Assembly: GCF_001637325.1 (NCBI RefSeq)
Contig: NZ_LRXL01000012.1
Location: 62,001 to 126,000 of the forward strand
DNA: 64,000 nucleotides
Reading direction: 5' to 3'
Origin: Cochleicola gelatinilyticus
GTDB taxonomy: Bacteria > Bacteroidota > Bacteroidia > Flavobacteriales > Flavobacteriaceae
Shown here piece by piece: positions 36,032-45,303 of the stretch; position 1 is the stretch's first letter, and the number at the start of each line of letters is the position of its first letter. Position numbers and translations under genes: made by a program. The notes below the pieces were generated by a model. The model had not been told where the DNA came from, ran no database searches, and saw only the letters and a program-made list of their open reading frames with translations.

Positions 36032-38032
36032 GTGTCGACTTTTCAAGAGATTACAGATTCATCGACATTGATTTTAAAATTAGTTAACCCCAAGTTTAAA
36101 ATATATCCTCAAATTAATAAAAAGGTTTTAATACAAGGCAGTGCCATTTTTATTTTAGTGGTAAGCGTATTAGTTATCATAGGTTGGTTGTTTAAGATTA
36201 GAATGCTTTTAAGCATTGTTCCTGGAGCTCCTACAATGAAATTTAATACAGCTCTTTCATTTTTAATTGTTGGCACCATTATTTTTCTTTATTTAAAAAA
36301 GAAAAAGTCTTCTATGGTGATTACACTCCTCAGCATATTTTTATGTTCAGTTAGTATTTTTACATTGTTTCCTTATTTTTTTGAATTAAGTTTCAACATA
36401 GATAATTTAATTGTTTCCGATCGTTACTCTAGAAAATTCCCTGGAAGGATGTCGATTGCCACAACTATTTGTTTTTTAGTGTTTTCAACTGCAAGCTTAG
36501 GAAAACTTTCAAAAGTAAAATCATTTCAAAAAATTAGTGATCTCTTAGTTCTTGGAATAGGAATCGTTTCTTTACAAGTAATTGTTACGTACATTTTACA
36601 AATTCTTGCGAAAAGCAGCGTATTAGTCTTTAACTCTATGGCAATTCACACGGCAATTCTTTTCTTGCTCATTTCGATTGCTTTTTCAGCGATGAGCTCA
36701 AAAGGAGGATATACTTATCTTCTTTATGAAAATCACACTGGTAGTAAATTAGCAAGAACCTTAGTGCCATTTGTAATTATGCTTCCTATTTGTTTAAGCT
36801 TTTTATTACTATTTGTACTTAATAATGAATGGATTACGACAGATGTAAGCATTTCTCTTTATACTATAGCATATACTGTACTCAGCTTACTGTATTTATA
36901 TCACCTTACAAATCGCCTTAACAAGGCCGACATTAAGAAAAAGCAATTGGAAAGCTCGCTATATAACACAAATCAAGAGTTAATGCAATTTAAATATGCT
37001 TTGGACAAAAGTTCTATTGTAATGATAAATGATCCGCGAGGAATTATTGAGTACGTAAATGACAAATTTTGTGAAATCTCTAAATTTACAAGAGAGGAAA
37101 TACTTGGTAAATCAGAAAAAGTTTTAAGATCGGGCCATCATTCAAAAAATTTTCACCGAAAAATGTACGAAACGATATCTAACGGAGAAGTATGGTTAGG
37201 GGGCGTAAAGAAAATGGACAAATATGGTGTTTATTACTGGGTACAAACAGCAGTAATTCCTTTTAAGAATAAAAGCGGAGACATTTACCAATACCTTACT
37301 ATTGGACAGGATATTACCCGTCATAAGTGGCTTTCATCCCAATATGAAAATTTAAAATTGAAAACTAAGGAAATGGAGCAATTTACATATATTGCATCTC
37401 ATGATCTTCAGGAACCTCTACGTACAGTTAAAGGAATGTCTAATATTCTTCAACAAGAATATTCTAACAAGTTGGATAAAGACGGAAATGCCTGTTTAGA
37501 ATATATTACTTCAGCTACCGACCGAATGAGTCATTTAATTAAAGCGTTGCTTGATTATTCTAGAATTGGGATTCATCAGAAAAGAGAAAAAATAGATTGT
37601 AATGAAGTGATCGACATCGTATGTAAAGATCTTGCTATAATCATTAAGGAAACTAAAACTGTCATTACTGTAGATCCGTTACCAACTTTATTAGTTTATC
37701 CAATGGAATTTAGACTTCTACTTCAAAATTTAGTTAGTAACGCTATAAAATTTAGACAAGAGAACAAAACCCCAAAGATTCATATCGGTTCAGAAAAAAA
37801 AGATAAAATAATTCTTTTTTCGGTAAAGGATAATGGTATAGGAATCGAGAAAAAACATAAGCGAATAATTTTTGCTATCTTTAAAAGGCTACATTCTTTA
37901 GATGAATTTGAAGGAACTGGTATTGGTTTGGCCCATTCTGAAAAAATTGTCCATTTGCATGGAGGTGAAATTTGGGTCGACTCTAAACTTGGAGAAGGCA
38001 GCACCTTTTATTTTACCATCCCTTTAATCTAG
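36032..38032 (+). CDS. Membrane-bound PAS sensor histidine kinase
   Basis: A 666-residue kinase starting at GTG. About eight N-terminal membrane helices (residues 30-300) form a sensory module I do not recognise by name. A PAS domain follows (about 315-430: IVMINDPRGIIEYVNDKFCEISKFTREEILGKSEKVL, then VWLGGVKKMDKYGVYYWVQTAVIPF). HisKA contains the phospho-acceptor H457 in ASHDLQEPLRTVKG. HATPase_c has LLQNLVSNAIKF, DNGIGIE and GTGIGLAHSEKIV. It should autophosphorylate and pass the phosphate to the response regulator 5 bases downstream. The signal sensed is unknown. Confidence 0.9.
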   Translation: MSTFQEITDSSTLILKLVNPKFKIYPQINKKVLIQGSAIFILVVSVLVIIGWLFKIRMLLSIVPGAPTMKFNTALSFLIVGTIIFLYLKKKKSSMVITLLSIFLCSVSIFTLFPYFFELSFNIDNLIVSDRYSRKFPGRMSIATTICFLVFSTASLGKLSKVKSFQKISDLLVLGIGIVSLQVIVTYILQILAKSSVLVFNSMAIHTAILFLLISIAFSAMSSKGGYTYLLYENHTGSKLARTLVPFVIMLPICLSFLLLFVLNNEWITTDVSISLYTIAYTVLSLLYLYHLTNRLNKADIKKKQLESSLYNTNQELMQFKYALDKSSIVMINDPRGIIEYVNDKFCEISKFTREEILGKSEKVLRSGHHSKNFHRKMYETISNGEVWLGGVKKMDKYGVYYWVQTAVIPFKNKSGDIYQYLTIGQDITRHKWLSSQYENLKLKTKEMEQFTYIASHDLQEPLRTVKGMSNILQQEYSNKLDKDGNACLEYITSATDRMSHLIKALLDYSRIGIHQKREKIDCNEVIDIVCKDLAIIIKETKTVITVDPLPTLLVYPMEFRLLLQNLVSNAIKFRQENKTPKIHIGSEKKDKIILFSVKDNGIGIEKKHKRIIFAIFKRLHSLDEFEGTGIGLAHSEKIVHLHGGEIWVDSKLGEGSTFYFTIPLI

Positions 38033-38037
38033 ATGTT

Positions 38038-38454
38038 ATGAAGAAAAAACTTTCATGTGTATTATTAATCGATGATGACAAAGGAATAAACTTTATACAC
38101 CACCGTGTAATTAGTAATGCGAATTGTGCCGAAGAAATTGTTATTAAAAAAGACGGTAAAGAAGCTTTAAAGTTTTTAAAAACACAAGTTAATGGAGCGT
38201 GTCCGCAACCTGAGCTTATATTTCTTGATATTAATATGCCCAAAATGGATGGCTGGGAATTTCTAAATGAATACAGTAAATTATCCAATCTTGAGAAAGG
38301 TGAAATCGTATTACTAATGCTTACTACGTCGTTAAATCCCGATGATATCAAACAGGCAGAAGATAATAGTAACGTTGATGATTTTATCAACAAACCGCTA
38401 ACTCCAGCTATGTTACAAATAATTCTTAAAAAACATTTTGCTGAGTTTTTTTAA
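38038..38454 (+). CDS. Single-domain response regulator (CheY-like)
   Basis: A 138-residue receiver domain without an output domain. The acidic pocket is IDDD (residues 11-14), the phospho-acceptor D64 lies in LIFLDINMPKMDG, the switch threonine T96 in LMLTTS and the lysine K119 in FINKPL. It starts 5 bases after the histidine kinase stop, so the two are a pair. Because there is no DNA-binding domain, it may act by protein contact or as part of a phosphorelay. The first residues after the ATG are MKKKLSCVLL. Confidence 0.9.
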   Translation: MKKKLSCVLLIDDDKGINFIHHRVISNANCAEEIVIKKDGKEALKFLKTQVNGACPQPELIFLDINMPKMDGWEFLNEYSKLSNLEKGEIVLLMLTTSLNPDDIKQAEDNSNVDDFINKPLTPAMLQIILKKHFAEFF

Positions 38455-38570
38455 ATTTTATTGGTGTAAATCCTTTAGAAAATAATGTGAAAATTTCACA
38501 TTATTTATGATTTCTTTTCCCTCATAACCGTTTATTTTTACCAGCTTAATTAATTTTTAAATATTATATC

Positions 38571-39782
38571 ATGACACACAAAGACCTGTTGGCGGTGGTA
38601 AGCCAATTCGAAAGCCCAATTTATGTTTACGACGCTGCTAAAATAGAATCGCAGTATAAACGATTGCGTGATGCTTTTAAGAAGGTCAAACAGGTCAAGA
38701 TCAACTATGCTGTAAAAGCACTTTCAAACCTATCGGTAATTAAACTACTTAATTCACTGGGCTCAGGAATGGATACCGTTTCAATACAAGAGGTAAAATT
38801 AGCCTTAGAAGCGGGCGTTGCTCCGGGAGATATAATCTATACTCCCAATGGAGTTTCGTTAGCTGAGATTGAAAAAGCAGCAGAATTAGGCGTTCAAATT
38901 AATATCGACAACCTATCTATTTTGGAGCAATTTGGTACAAAGCATCCAAAAACTCCAGTTTGCATTCGAATTAATCCTCACGTTATGGCGGGAGGAAATA
39001 CTAATATTTCTGTGGGACACATCGATAGTAAATTCGGAATCTCAATTCACCAAATGCCTCACATCGAGCGCATCGTCGAAAATACTAAGATGACCATTAA
39101 CGGGATTCATATGCATACAGGTAGTGATATTCTCGATATTGAAGTCTTTTTATATGCTTCTGAAATATTATTCGAATCGGCCACTCATTTCTCTGATTTG
39201 GAATTTATCGATTTCGGAAGTGGTTTTAAAGTCCCTTATAAAGAAGGTGATATCGAAACTAATGTAGAAGAATTAGGAAAAAAACTAAGCAAACGGTTTA
39301 ATGAATTTTGTGTTTCTTATGGGAAAGAAATTACACTTGCATTCGAGCCAGGGAAATTTTTGGTGAGTGAAGCAGGGAAATTTTTAGTTCAAGTAAATGT
39401 TGTTAAACAAACTACTTCAACGGTGTTTGCCCAAGTTGATAGTGGGTTTAACCATTTAATTCGTCCTATGCTTTATGGTTCACAACACGAAATAGAAAAT
39501 ATCTCTAATCCAAATGGACGAGAACGTTTTTATAGTGTTGTAGGGTATATTTGTGAAACAGATACCTTTGCTAATAACCGGAGGATTGCTGAAATACGTG
39601 AAGGAGATATCCTGTCCTTTAGTAATGCAGGAGCTTACTGTGCTACAATGGCGAGTAATTACAACTCAAGATACCGACCAGCAGAGGTGCTATTTTATAA
39701 CGGAAAACCGCATTTAATAAGACAACGAGAGACCTTTGAAGACATCTTAAGGAATCAAGTTATATTTGATGTAAACGCCTGA
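38571..39782 (+). CDS. lysA: Diaminopimelate decarboxylase
   Basis: A 403-residue PLP-dependent fold-III decarboxylase that converts meso-diaminopimelate to lysine. The PLP lysine is K49 in INYAVKAL. Further motifs are GSGMDTVSIQEVKLALEAGV, the glycine loop FIDFGSGFKVPY, FEPGKFLVSEAG, and SVVGYICETDTFANNRR with the active-site cysteine in the CETD element. The ATG at 38571 is preceded by an A/T-rich leader after a 116-base gap. With dapB at 3.4 kb, the window holds two steps of lysine/DAP synthesis. Confidence 0.95.
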   Translation: MTHKDLLAVVSQFESPIYVYDAAKIESQYKRLRDAFKKVKQVKINYAVKALSNLSVIKLLNSLGSGMDTVSIQEVKLALEAGVAPGDIIYTPNGVSLAEIEKAAELGVQINIDNLSILEQFGTKHPKTPVCIRINPHVMAGGNTNISVGHIDSKFGISIHQMPHIERIVENTKMTINGIHMHTGSDILDIEVFLYASEILFESATHFSDLEFIDFGSGFKVPYKEGDIETNVEELGKKLSKRFNEFCVSYGKEITLAFEPGKFLVSEAGKFLVQVNVVKQTTSTVFAQVDSGFNHLIRPMLYGSQHEIENISNPNGRERFYSVVGYICETDTFANNRRIAEIREGDILSFSNAGAYCATMASNYNSRYRPAEVLFYNGKPHLIRQRETFEDILRNQVIFDVNA

Positions 39783-39838
39783 AAGTAAATTTTTTACTAA
39801 ATAAATGATAAAAAAAGGTATCCTCTCATTTATTCTTT

Positions 39839-39846
39839 TACCTTTG
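39839..39846 (+). promoter_or_regulatory. Predicted -7 box for the cold-shock gene
   Basis: TACCTTTG matches TAnnTTTG, 25 bases before the cspA-like ATG. The short leader leaves no room for the long cold-responsive 5' region of E. coli cspA. Confidence 0.45.
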
Positions 39847-39871
39847 CAACTTAATTTAATAATTTATTACA

Positions 39872-40063
39872 ATGAATAAAGGAACAGTAAAATTCTTCAA
39901 TGACACTAAAGGTTTTGGTTTTATCACTGAAGAAGGATCTAACAAAGAACATTTTGTACACATCTCAGGTTTAATCGACGAAGTTCGTGAAGGTGATGAA
40001 GTAGAATTTGATTTAACCGAAGGAAAAAAAGGATTAAACGCAGTAAACGTAAGAGTACTATAA
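39872..40063 (+). CDS. Cold shock protein (CspA family)
   Basis: A 63-residue single cold-shock domain with the RNA-binding motifs KGFGFIT (RNP1, residues 12-18) and HFVHIS (RNP2). It binds single-stranded RNA or DNA as a chaperone. It is slightly shorter than E. coli CspA (70). It is followed by a clear terminator, so it forms a single-gene unit. Confidence 0.95.
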   Translation: MNKGTVKFFNDTKGFGFITEEGSNKEHFVHISGLIDEVREGDEVEFDLTEGKKGLNAVNVRVL

Positions 40064-40085
40064 TATAAATCACTTTTTTATTACA

Positions 40086-40114
40086 AAAAGCTTCCCTATT
40101 GGGAGGCTTTTTTT
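40086..40114 (+). terminator. Rho-independent terminator after the cold-shock gene
   Basis: Stem GCTTCCC / GGGAGGC with a TATT loop (one G-T pair) and a T7 run, starting 27 bases after the stop codon. A5 on the 5' side may make it work for the opposite strand too, where a small open frame ends at 40113. Confidence 0.85.
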
Positions 40115-40280
40115 ATTTAGGCAGATCTTGAATAAATAAATAATGAACTGTCTTATAGAATAAATTTCTATTTGAAATATTTTTTCCCGAAAGTCGTGCA
40201 AGTTTTATTTTATAAATAGAATAGATAATCAAAACGACCAGTAAAGACACAGCAAGGACGATGCAGATGTACAAGAGCAT
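40113..40280 (-). CDS. Possible small membrane protein (55 residues)
   Basis: An open frame starting at ATG (40280) with MLLYICIVLAVSLLVVLIIY, a single clear membrane helix, then a basic stretch (KIKLARLSGKNISNRN) and an end at LFIQDLPK. Positively charged residues after the helix follow the positive-inside rule. It converges with the cold-shock gene and shares its terminator. I know of no homologue and see no promoter, so a chance frame cannot be excluded. Confidence 0.4.
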   Translation of the reverse strand: MLLYICIVLAVSLLVVLIIYSIYKIKLARLSGKNISNRNLFYKTVHYLFIQDLPK

Positions 40281-40595
40281 AAGTAGATAATTAAAAGAGT
40301 TAGTTTATAAGTATAGCTAAAAATAAATACCAATTAATGTACGAAATTTCTTTCTTTTTGGTTTTTGTAACTTTCTATTTTGCGCGAAAATTTATAATTA
40401 GATAGCAATTTAAATAAAATATACTAATCTTATTCGAGCTTAGCGCGAGATTTGGTTTAATGGAAAGGTTTTTAATTGTTTATAAAGGCTTCAGAAATAA
40501 ACCAGTCAGTTTCAAAAGCATATTTTTATCTAATTTCAACTTTAAAACTGAATAATAAAATACTCCTTTAAACTTTTTCAGAAGTAATTAATAAA
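40281..40595. other. Gene-free stretch downstream of the nitronate monooxygenase gene
   Basis: 315 bases, AT-rich, with no gene I can support. It holds a GCGCGA repeated twice about 60 bases apart (near 40383 and 40443) and one CTTCAGAA octamer at 40489. No terminator is apparent. Confidence 0.5.
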
Positions 40596-41537
40596 CTAAA
40601 GTTTTGAAACTTCTTTTTTAGATGCTTCAAATTCTAGAAGCATTTCCCTCACAATCTGTGCTGCGGGTTTTATATCATGTATTAAGCCAGCAATCTGACC
40701 AATCTCAAGTTCTCCTTCTTCTAAATCACCCTCGAACATACCTCTCTTTGCTCTTGCACGCCCTAAGTGTTTTATGAGGTCTTCCTTTGTTGGGTGCTGT
40801 GTATATAATTCCATAACACTCTCAAAAAACTTATTTTTAAGCATGCGAACAGGTGCTAGTTCTTTTAAGGTTAATAAGGTGTCACCTTCTTTTGCATCTA
40901 CTACCATTTTCTTAAAGGCACGATGTGCACTAGATTCTTCACTTGCAACAAAGCGACTCCCAACTTGCACCCCGTCGGCGCCCAATATCATGGCAGCAAG
41001 CATTCCTTGACCATTAGCAATTCCTCCCGCAGCAATTAAGGGAATATCTAATTGTTCCTTTACCATAGGAATAAGTGTGAACGTTGTGGTTTCTTCGCGA
41101 CCATTATGTCCCCCAGCTTCAAATCCTTCAGCAACCACAGCATCAACTCCTGCATCTTGTGCTTTTAATGCAAATTTTACACTACTTACCACATGTACCA
41201 CGGTGATTCCATGTTCTTTTAATCTGGCAGTGTGTGTTTTGGGGTTCCCAGCGGAAGTAAATACAATTTTCACTCCTTCTTTAATAATGATCTCTATGAT
41301 CTCCTCAATGTTCGGATATAACATCGGAACATTTACACCAAAGGGCTTGTTTGTTGCTTTCTGGCATTTAATAATATGTTCTCGTAGTACATCAGGATAC
41401 ATGGAGCCTGCGCCTAATAAACCAAGACCGCCTTCATTACTTACAGCACTTGCTAATCGCCAACCACTGTTCCAAATCATTCCGGCTTGAATAATAGGAT
41501 GTTCTATTCCAAAAAGTGTTGTAATTCTATTGTTCAC
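40596..41537 (-). CDS. Nitronate monooxygenase / FabK-like flavin oxidoreductase
   Basis: A 313-residue TIM-barrel FMN enzyme. Motifs are HPIIQAGMIWNSGWRLASAVSNEGGLGLLG, KPFGVNVPM, EGFEAGGHNGRE with the catalytic histidine H144, then LIAAGGIANGQGMLAAMILGADGVQVGSRF. This matches nitronate monooxygenases and the related enoyl-ACP reductase FabK, which sequence alone does not separate well. The start is GTG, whose first base is the last base of the stop (TAG) of the upstream protease gene, so the two are translationally coupled. The pairing with a T9SS protease has no clear meaning. Confidence 0.85.
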   Translation of the reverse strand: MNNRITTLFGIEHPIIQAGMIWNSGWRLASAVSNEGGLGLLGAGSMYPDVLREHIIKCQKATNKPFGVNVPMLYPNIEEIIEIIIKEGVKIVFTSAGNPKTHTARLKEHGITVVHVVSSVKFALKAQDAGVDAVVAEGFEAGGHNGREETTTFTLIPMVKEQLDIPLIAAGGIANGQGMLAAMILGADGVQVGSRFVASEESSAHRAFKKMVVDAKEGDTLLTLKELAPVRMLKNKFFESVMELYTQHPTKEDLIKHLGRARAKRGMFEGDLEEGELEIGQIAGLIHDIKPAAQIVREMLLEFEASKKEVSKL

Positions 41538-43168
41538 TATTGTTTAATAATTTTAAAACTATTCGATTTGTTCTCGGAAGTAATTTTAGCAATGTAAACA
41601 CCGCTACTTAAATGTGAAACATCCAATCCTCTAGATACAGAGGAAATTTCAGTTTCCAATATTTTTTTACCTAACACATTATAAAGTACAACCTGTGCTC
41701 TTCTACTATTCTTAGGAAAAACAACGTTCAACGTGGTAGTTACGGGATTAGGATAAATCGCAAACTGATCCTTTAATTGTTGTTCCTGAACTCCTAAAAG
41801 AATTGCAGCATTAACGGCATCTTCAAAATTTGGAATTCCGTATCCATATTCATCGTTCGGATTAGAAAAACGATCTGCCGACTCTCTTACTATTTGCATA
41901 ATTTGCATGTTAGTAAGCTCTGGGCTTGCTTGCCATAATGAAGCTACAGCTCCTGCCATAATTGGAGAACTAAATGAAGTTCCACTATTGGTTTCTACTT
42001 GTCCATTTTCACTTACCACAGCTGCAGATGATCCTTGTGCCATTACGTCTGGCTTAATTCTTCCATCAACTGTTGGCCCGATTGAGCTAAATCCCGACTT
42101 AATTTCTTCACTATTTACAGATCCTACCGTAAGAACTCCTGGAGCATCTGCAGGGGTTGCGACATAAAGAAAATTCCCAGGATTTCCGTCATTTCCAGCG
42201 GAAGTAACATTCAACATTCCTTTATCGAAAGCAAGATTTGCTCCACGGGCTGCAATCGTTGTTTGCCCATCAAGATCTTCATAAGAATGATCGTAACTTG
42301 GATTAACAAAATCTTGATAACCTAGTGAAGTATTTGTAACATATACCCCTAAGCTATCTGCTCTTTCTAAGGCTTCTACCCAGTAGGCTTCTTCTACAGG
42401 ACTTTCTCGATCTGGTCTTGCATCTTCAGTAACATATAAATAATAGGATGCTTTAGGAGCTGTCCCTACAAATTGTCCATCTAAAAAACCTCCCATATCG
42501 CTAAATGTTCTGGCTCCGTGAGATCCAAATCCATCACCATTTTCTATTCTTCGCACGAAATCATAGGTTCCCAATAATCGTCCTTCGTCTCTCATTTCTT
42601 GATAGGCAGGATTTGTATTAACATTTGGAAAACCACTATCCATAACAGCTACAGTAATGTTTTCTCCTGTATAATCTTGTTCATGTAAATAATCTACAGA
42701 AAGCATTTCCACTTGATTCAAAGCGGCACCGTAGTCGTAAATAATACTTGATTGTTCTCCCTCAAAATTAAATTTATCTTCTAGTGATCTTGTGGTTCGG
42801 AAAAAATTTAAACTTGAGTCTGAAAATTCAATTTCTGTAACAAAATCAAGATTGAGTAAATTGTTAATATTTGTTTCTGAACCTACTACATATACTGCAT
42901 TCATCCATTTCGATTTAGCCAATACTTCTATTCCTGAAGTTGATTTTAGTTGCGCAATATAATTTTCATTTACGGGTACATCTCGTTCATCGATAGGGGT
43001 ACTATGTAATGTTTTTCTATCGATCGCATCTTGCGTAAGAATTGTAATAGGATTTTCTAAAGAAGCCGCTACATTTTCTTTATCGGCCAGAAAAACCAAA
43101 GCCTCTTCTTGTCCGAAAGACCATTGAGAAACAATTAGTACACAAATAATTAGTATTTTTTTCATCAT
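41537..43168 (-). CDS. S8 subtilisin-like serine protease with T9SS type A sorting signal
   Basis: A 543-residue secreted protease. It has a signal peptide (residues 1-20, ending WSFGQ), a pro-region to about 150, and the catalytic domain with D177 (VAVMDSG), H217 (FGSHGART), N326 (SAGNDG) and S398 (GTSFSSP). The last 75 residues are the T9SS type A sorting domain: YPNPVTTTLNVVF, VLYNVLGKKI and SSGVYIAKI. It should reach the cell surface or medium through the T9SS, perhaps to digest proteins. I chose the ATG at 43168 because it gives a proper signal peptide; the frame is open 30 bases further upstream and would overlap mnmA. Confidence 0.92.
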   Translation of the reverse strand: MMKKILIICVLIVSQWSFGQEEALVFLADKENVAASLENPITILTQDAIDRKTLHSTPIDERDVPVNENYIAQLKSTSGIEVLAKSKWMNAVYVVGSETNINNLLNLDFVTEIEFSDSSLNFFRTTRSLEDKFNFEGEQSSIIYDYGAALNQVEMLSVDYLHEQDYTGENITVAVMDSGFPNVNTNPAYQEMRDEGRLLGTYDFVRRIENGDGFGSHGARTFSDMGGFLDGQFVGTAPKASYYLYVTEDARPDRESPVEEAYWVEALERADSLGVYVTNTSLGYQDFVNPSYDHSYEDLDGQTTIAARGANLAFDKGMLNVTSAGNDGNPGNFLYVATPADAPGVLTVGSVNSEEIKSGFSSIGPTVDGRIKPDVMAQGSSAAVVSENGQVETNSGTSFSSPIMAGAVASLWQASPELTNMQIMQIVRESADRFSNPNDEYGYGIPNFEDAVNAAILLGVQEQQLKDQFAIYPNPVTTTLNVVFPKNSRRAQVVLYNVLGKKILETEISSVSRGLDVSHLSSGVYIAKITSENKSNSFKIIKQ

Positions 43169-43184
43169 AGTTTTTTTAAAAAAA

Positions 43185-44372
43185 TTAAGAAATAACACCG
43201 CTTCCTATTAACTCATCATCTAGATACCAAGCTACAAATTGTCCTTCAGAAATAGCGGATTGTAGTTCATTAAAAATTACGTAAAGTCCCGATTCGGTTC
43301 GATGTAGGGTTGCAGCTTCTAATGGCTGTCTGTATCTAATGCGAGCCATGACTTGCATCGATTCATCTTCTTCAATGGCAAGATCTGGGCGAACCCAGTG
43401 AATTTCATTACTTTTCACAAAAAGTCCACGTCGATATAAGCCAGGGTGATCTTTTCCTTGTCCGGTATAAATTACATTTTCTTTTACATCGGTATCGATT
43501 ACAAATAGGGGTTCTTTCGTACCGCCAACCGCTAATCCTTTTCGTTGCCCTTTTGTAAAATAGTGTGCTCCTTGATGCATACCTACCTGTTTTCCATCGG
43601 TAATTTGATAGGCAGGTTTTTTAGATAGGTACGCTAGTTTTTCTACTTCGGAAGTAAAAGTGGGTTCGTCTTCTTCATACCCCGAAAACGTTGAGGGTAC
43701 TTCAACAATCGCTCCTTCTTTTGGTGCCAGTTGTTGCTGAAGAAAGTCAGGAAGCCGTACTTTACCAATAAAGCAAAGTCCTTGAGAGTCTCTTTTTTCC
43801 GCAGTAATAAGTCCTTGCTCTGAAGCAATTTTACGAACTTCAGGCTTTAAAAGTTCTCCAACTGGAAACAAAGTTTTTTCAAGTTGTTCTTGAGATAATT
43901 GACACAAGAAATAACTTTGATCTTTATTTGGGTCTTTACCTGAAAGTAACTGATACGATGTTGCTCCATCTTTTTGAAGCGTACCCTTTCTACAATAATG
44001 TCCTGTAGCTACGAAGTCGGCTCCCAATTCAAGAGCGATTTTCATAAATACGTCAAATTTAATCTCACGATTACAAAGAACATCTGGATTTGGAGTACGT
44101 CCCATTTGGTATTCATGAAACATATAATCTACAATACGTTCTTTGTATTGTTCACTAAGGTCGACTGTTTGAAAAGGAATACCCAACTTATCTGCAACTA
44201 GCATAGCATCGTTGCTATCTTCTAACCAAGGGCAATCATCACTTATTGTCACCGAGTCATCGTGCCAATTCTTCATGAATAAACCAATAACTTCATAACC
44301 TTGCTCTTTTAGAAGATAGGCTGCCACACTAGAATCTACTCCTCCGCTAAGTCCGACTACAACACGTTTCAT
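43185..44372 (-). CDS. mnmA: tRNA 2-thiouridine(34) synthase MnmA
   Basis: A 395-residue thiouridylase that adds sulfur to U34 of tRNA Lys, Glu and Gln. The PP-loop SGGVDS is at residues 9-14. Further motifs are [13 protein letters not shown] (the first active-site cysteine), [17 protein letters not shown], and the second cysteine in [13 protein letters not shown]. The C-terminal beta domains end in a normal [10 protein letters not shown]. It starts after a 116-base gap and ends 16 bases before the protease gene, so one transcript may cover mnmA, the protease and the flavin enzyme. Confidence 0.96.
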   Translation of the reverse strand: MKRVVVGLSGGVDSSVAAYLLKEQGYEVIGLFMKNWHDDSVTISDDCPWLEDSNDAMLVADKLGIPFQTVDLSEQYKERIVDYMFHEYQMGRTPNPDVLCNREIKFDVFMKIALELGADFVATGHYCRKGTLQKDGATSYQLLSGKDPNKDQSYFLCQLSQEQLEKTLFPVGELLKPEVRKIASEQGLITAEKRDSQGLCFIGKVRLPDFLQQQLAPKEGAIVEVPSTFSGYEEDEPTFTSEVEKLAYLSKKPAYQITDGKQVGMHQGAHYFTKGQRKGLAVGGTKEPLFVIDTDVKENVIYTGQGKDHPGLYRRGLFVKSNEIHWVRPDLAIEEDESMQVMARIRYRQPLEAATLHRTESGLYVIFNELQSAISEGQFVAWYLDDELIGSGVIS

Positions 44373-44488
44373 AATTTATTTTGAGATATTAAATTTACAA
44401 CAAAAACACTTTATATTTTGTAAAGACACCTGATAGTAACAGAACTTTAAGATTTTCTATGACAGGTCTATTTCTTCTTCTCTAAGAA

Positions 44489-45190
44489 TTAATCTTCAAT
44501 TTTTTTAAGGGGCTTCGGGTAAGTTTCTTCCAAGGCTATTTTTCCATTTTGGTAATACACCCAAAGGCCGTTTTTTCTGCCCTGCTTGTAGCTACCTTCA
44601 ATAGTCTTTGCCCCATTTCCGTCATAATATACAGAAGGTCCGTGAAGTTTGTCGTTGGCGTATTGAAGTTCTTTCAGAAGGATTCCTTTTTCTGTATAAT
44701 ATACATTTTTACCTTCCTTCATTCCATCAACATAATGGATCTCTTCCGTGATTTTTCCACTAGGGTAATAGATGGTTTTTTTTCCGTCAAGAACACCGTT
44801 TTTATAAAACTCACGTGTCATGACCTTATTAGATTTTTTATGGAAATACAACCATTCGCCAGTTCTCAATTTACCGTCCATCATCCCCTGACTCACGACA
44901 TCTCCTTTTGAAGTAAGATATTTAACTTCGGAAAGAGAAGAGTTTGGTTGAAAATTTTTAACGACATTCGGAGTTTTCCCGCACTTCTCACAATAGAATT
45001 TAAAAGTGCCGATCTCTTTCCCATGATCAAATTCACCTTCATAGCGAAGTTGCTTAGTTCCTGAGTAATATTTTTTCCAAACGCCATGACGCGCTCCGTT
45101 GGTATCAGATTGGTTTACGACTTCTTGAGCCATTAACGTCGCTGTGGAATAAAGAATTCCGAAGAAAAATAACACGTGTCTCATCTTCAT
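44489..45190 (-). CDS. YwqK-like MORN-repeat exported protein
   Basis: A 233-residue protein with a signal peptide (residues 1-21, ending LMAQE). At least six 22-residue MORN/YwqK repeats are visible, of the type GEFDHGKEIGTFKFY, GMMDGKLRTGEWLYFHKK, VLDGKKTIYYPSGKI, MKEGKNVYYTEKGI and KLHGPSVYYDGNGA. Some relatives are labelled toxin-antitoxin YwqK-family antitoxins, but there is no toxin gene next door. It ends KIALEETYPKPLKKIED. Envelope location is inferred; the role is unknown. Confidence 0.82.
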   Translation of the reverse strand: MKMRHVLFFFGILYSTATLMAQEVVNQSDTNGARHGVWKKYYSGTKQLRYEGEFDHGKEIGTFKFYCEKCGKTPNVVKNFQPNSSLSEVKYLTSKGDVVSQGMMDGKLRTGEWLYFHKKSNKVMTREFYKNGVLDGKKTIYYPSGKITEEIHYVDGMKEGKNVYYTEKGILLKELQYANDKLHGPSVYYDGNGAKTIEGSYKQGRKNGLWVYYQNGKIALEETYPKPLKKIED

Positions 45191-45303
45191 AGGAGGTTTT
45201 CTTAGATTAACGAAAAAAACGTAAAACTATTGAAGCATAAACTCAAAAAGAATGCCATTACAACAAAACAATGAAATCTATTGGCTAATTTATTTCAGAT
45301 TAT

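Noticed and set aside
38013-38393. Minus-strand open frame of 126 codons over the response regulator
   Set aside because: It lies antisense to a clear CheY-like gene and has no recognisable domain.
39783-39871. Cold-inducible RNA thermometer before the cold-shock gene
   Set aside because: The predicted leader is only about 20 bases, too short for a cspA-like structure.
41077-41490. Plus-strand open frame of 137 codons over the flavin enzyme
   Set aside because: It is the complement of a conserved TIM-barrel gene and Ser/Thr/Pro-rich, as expected by chance.
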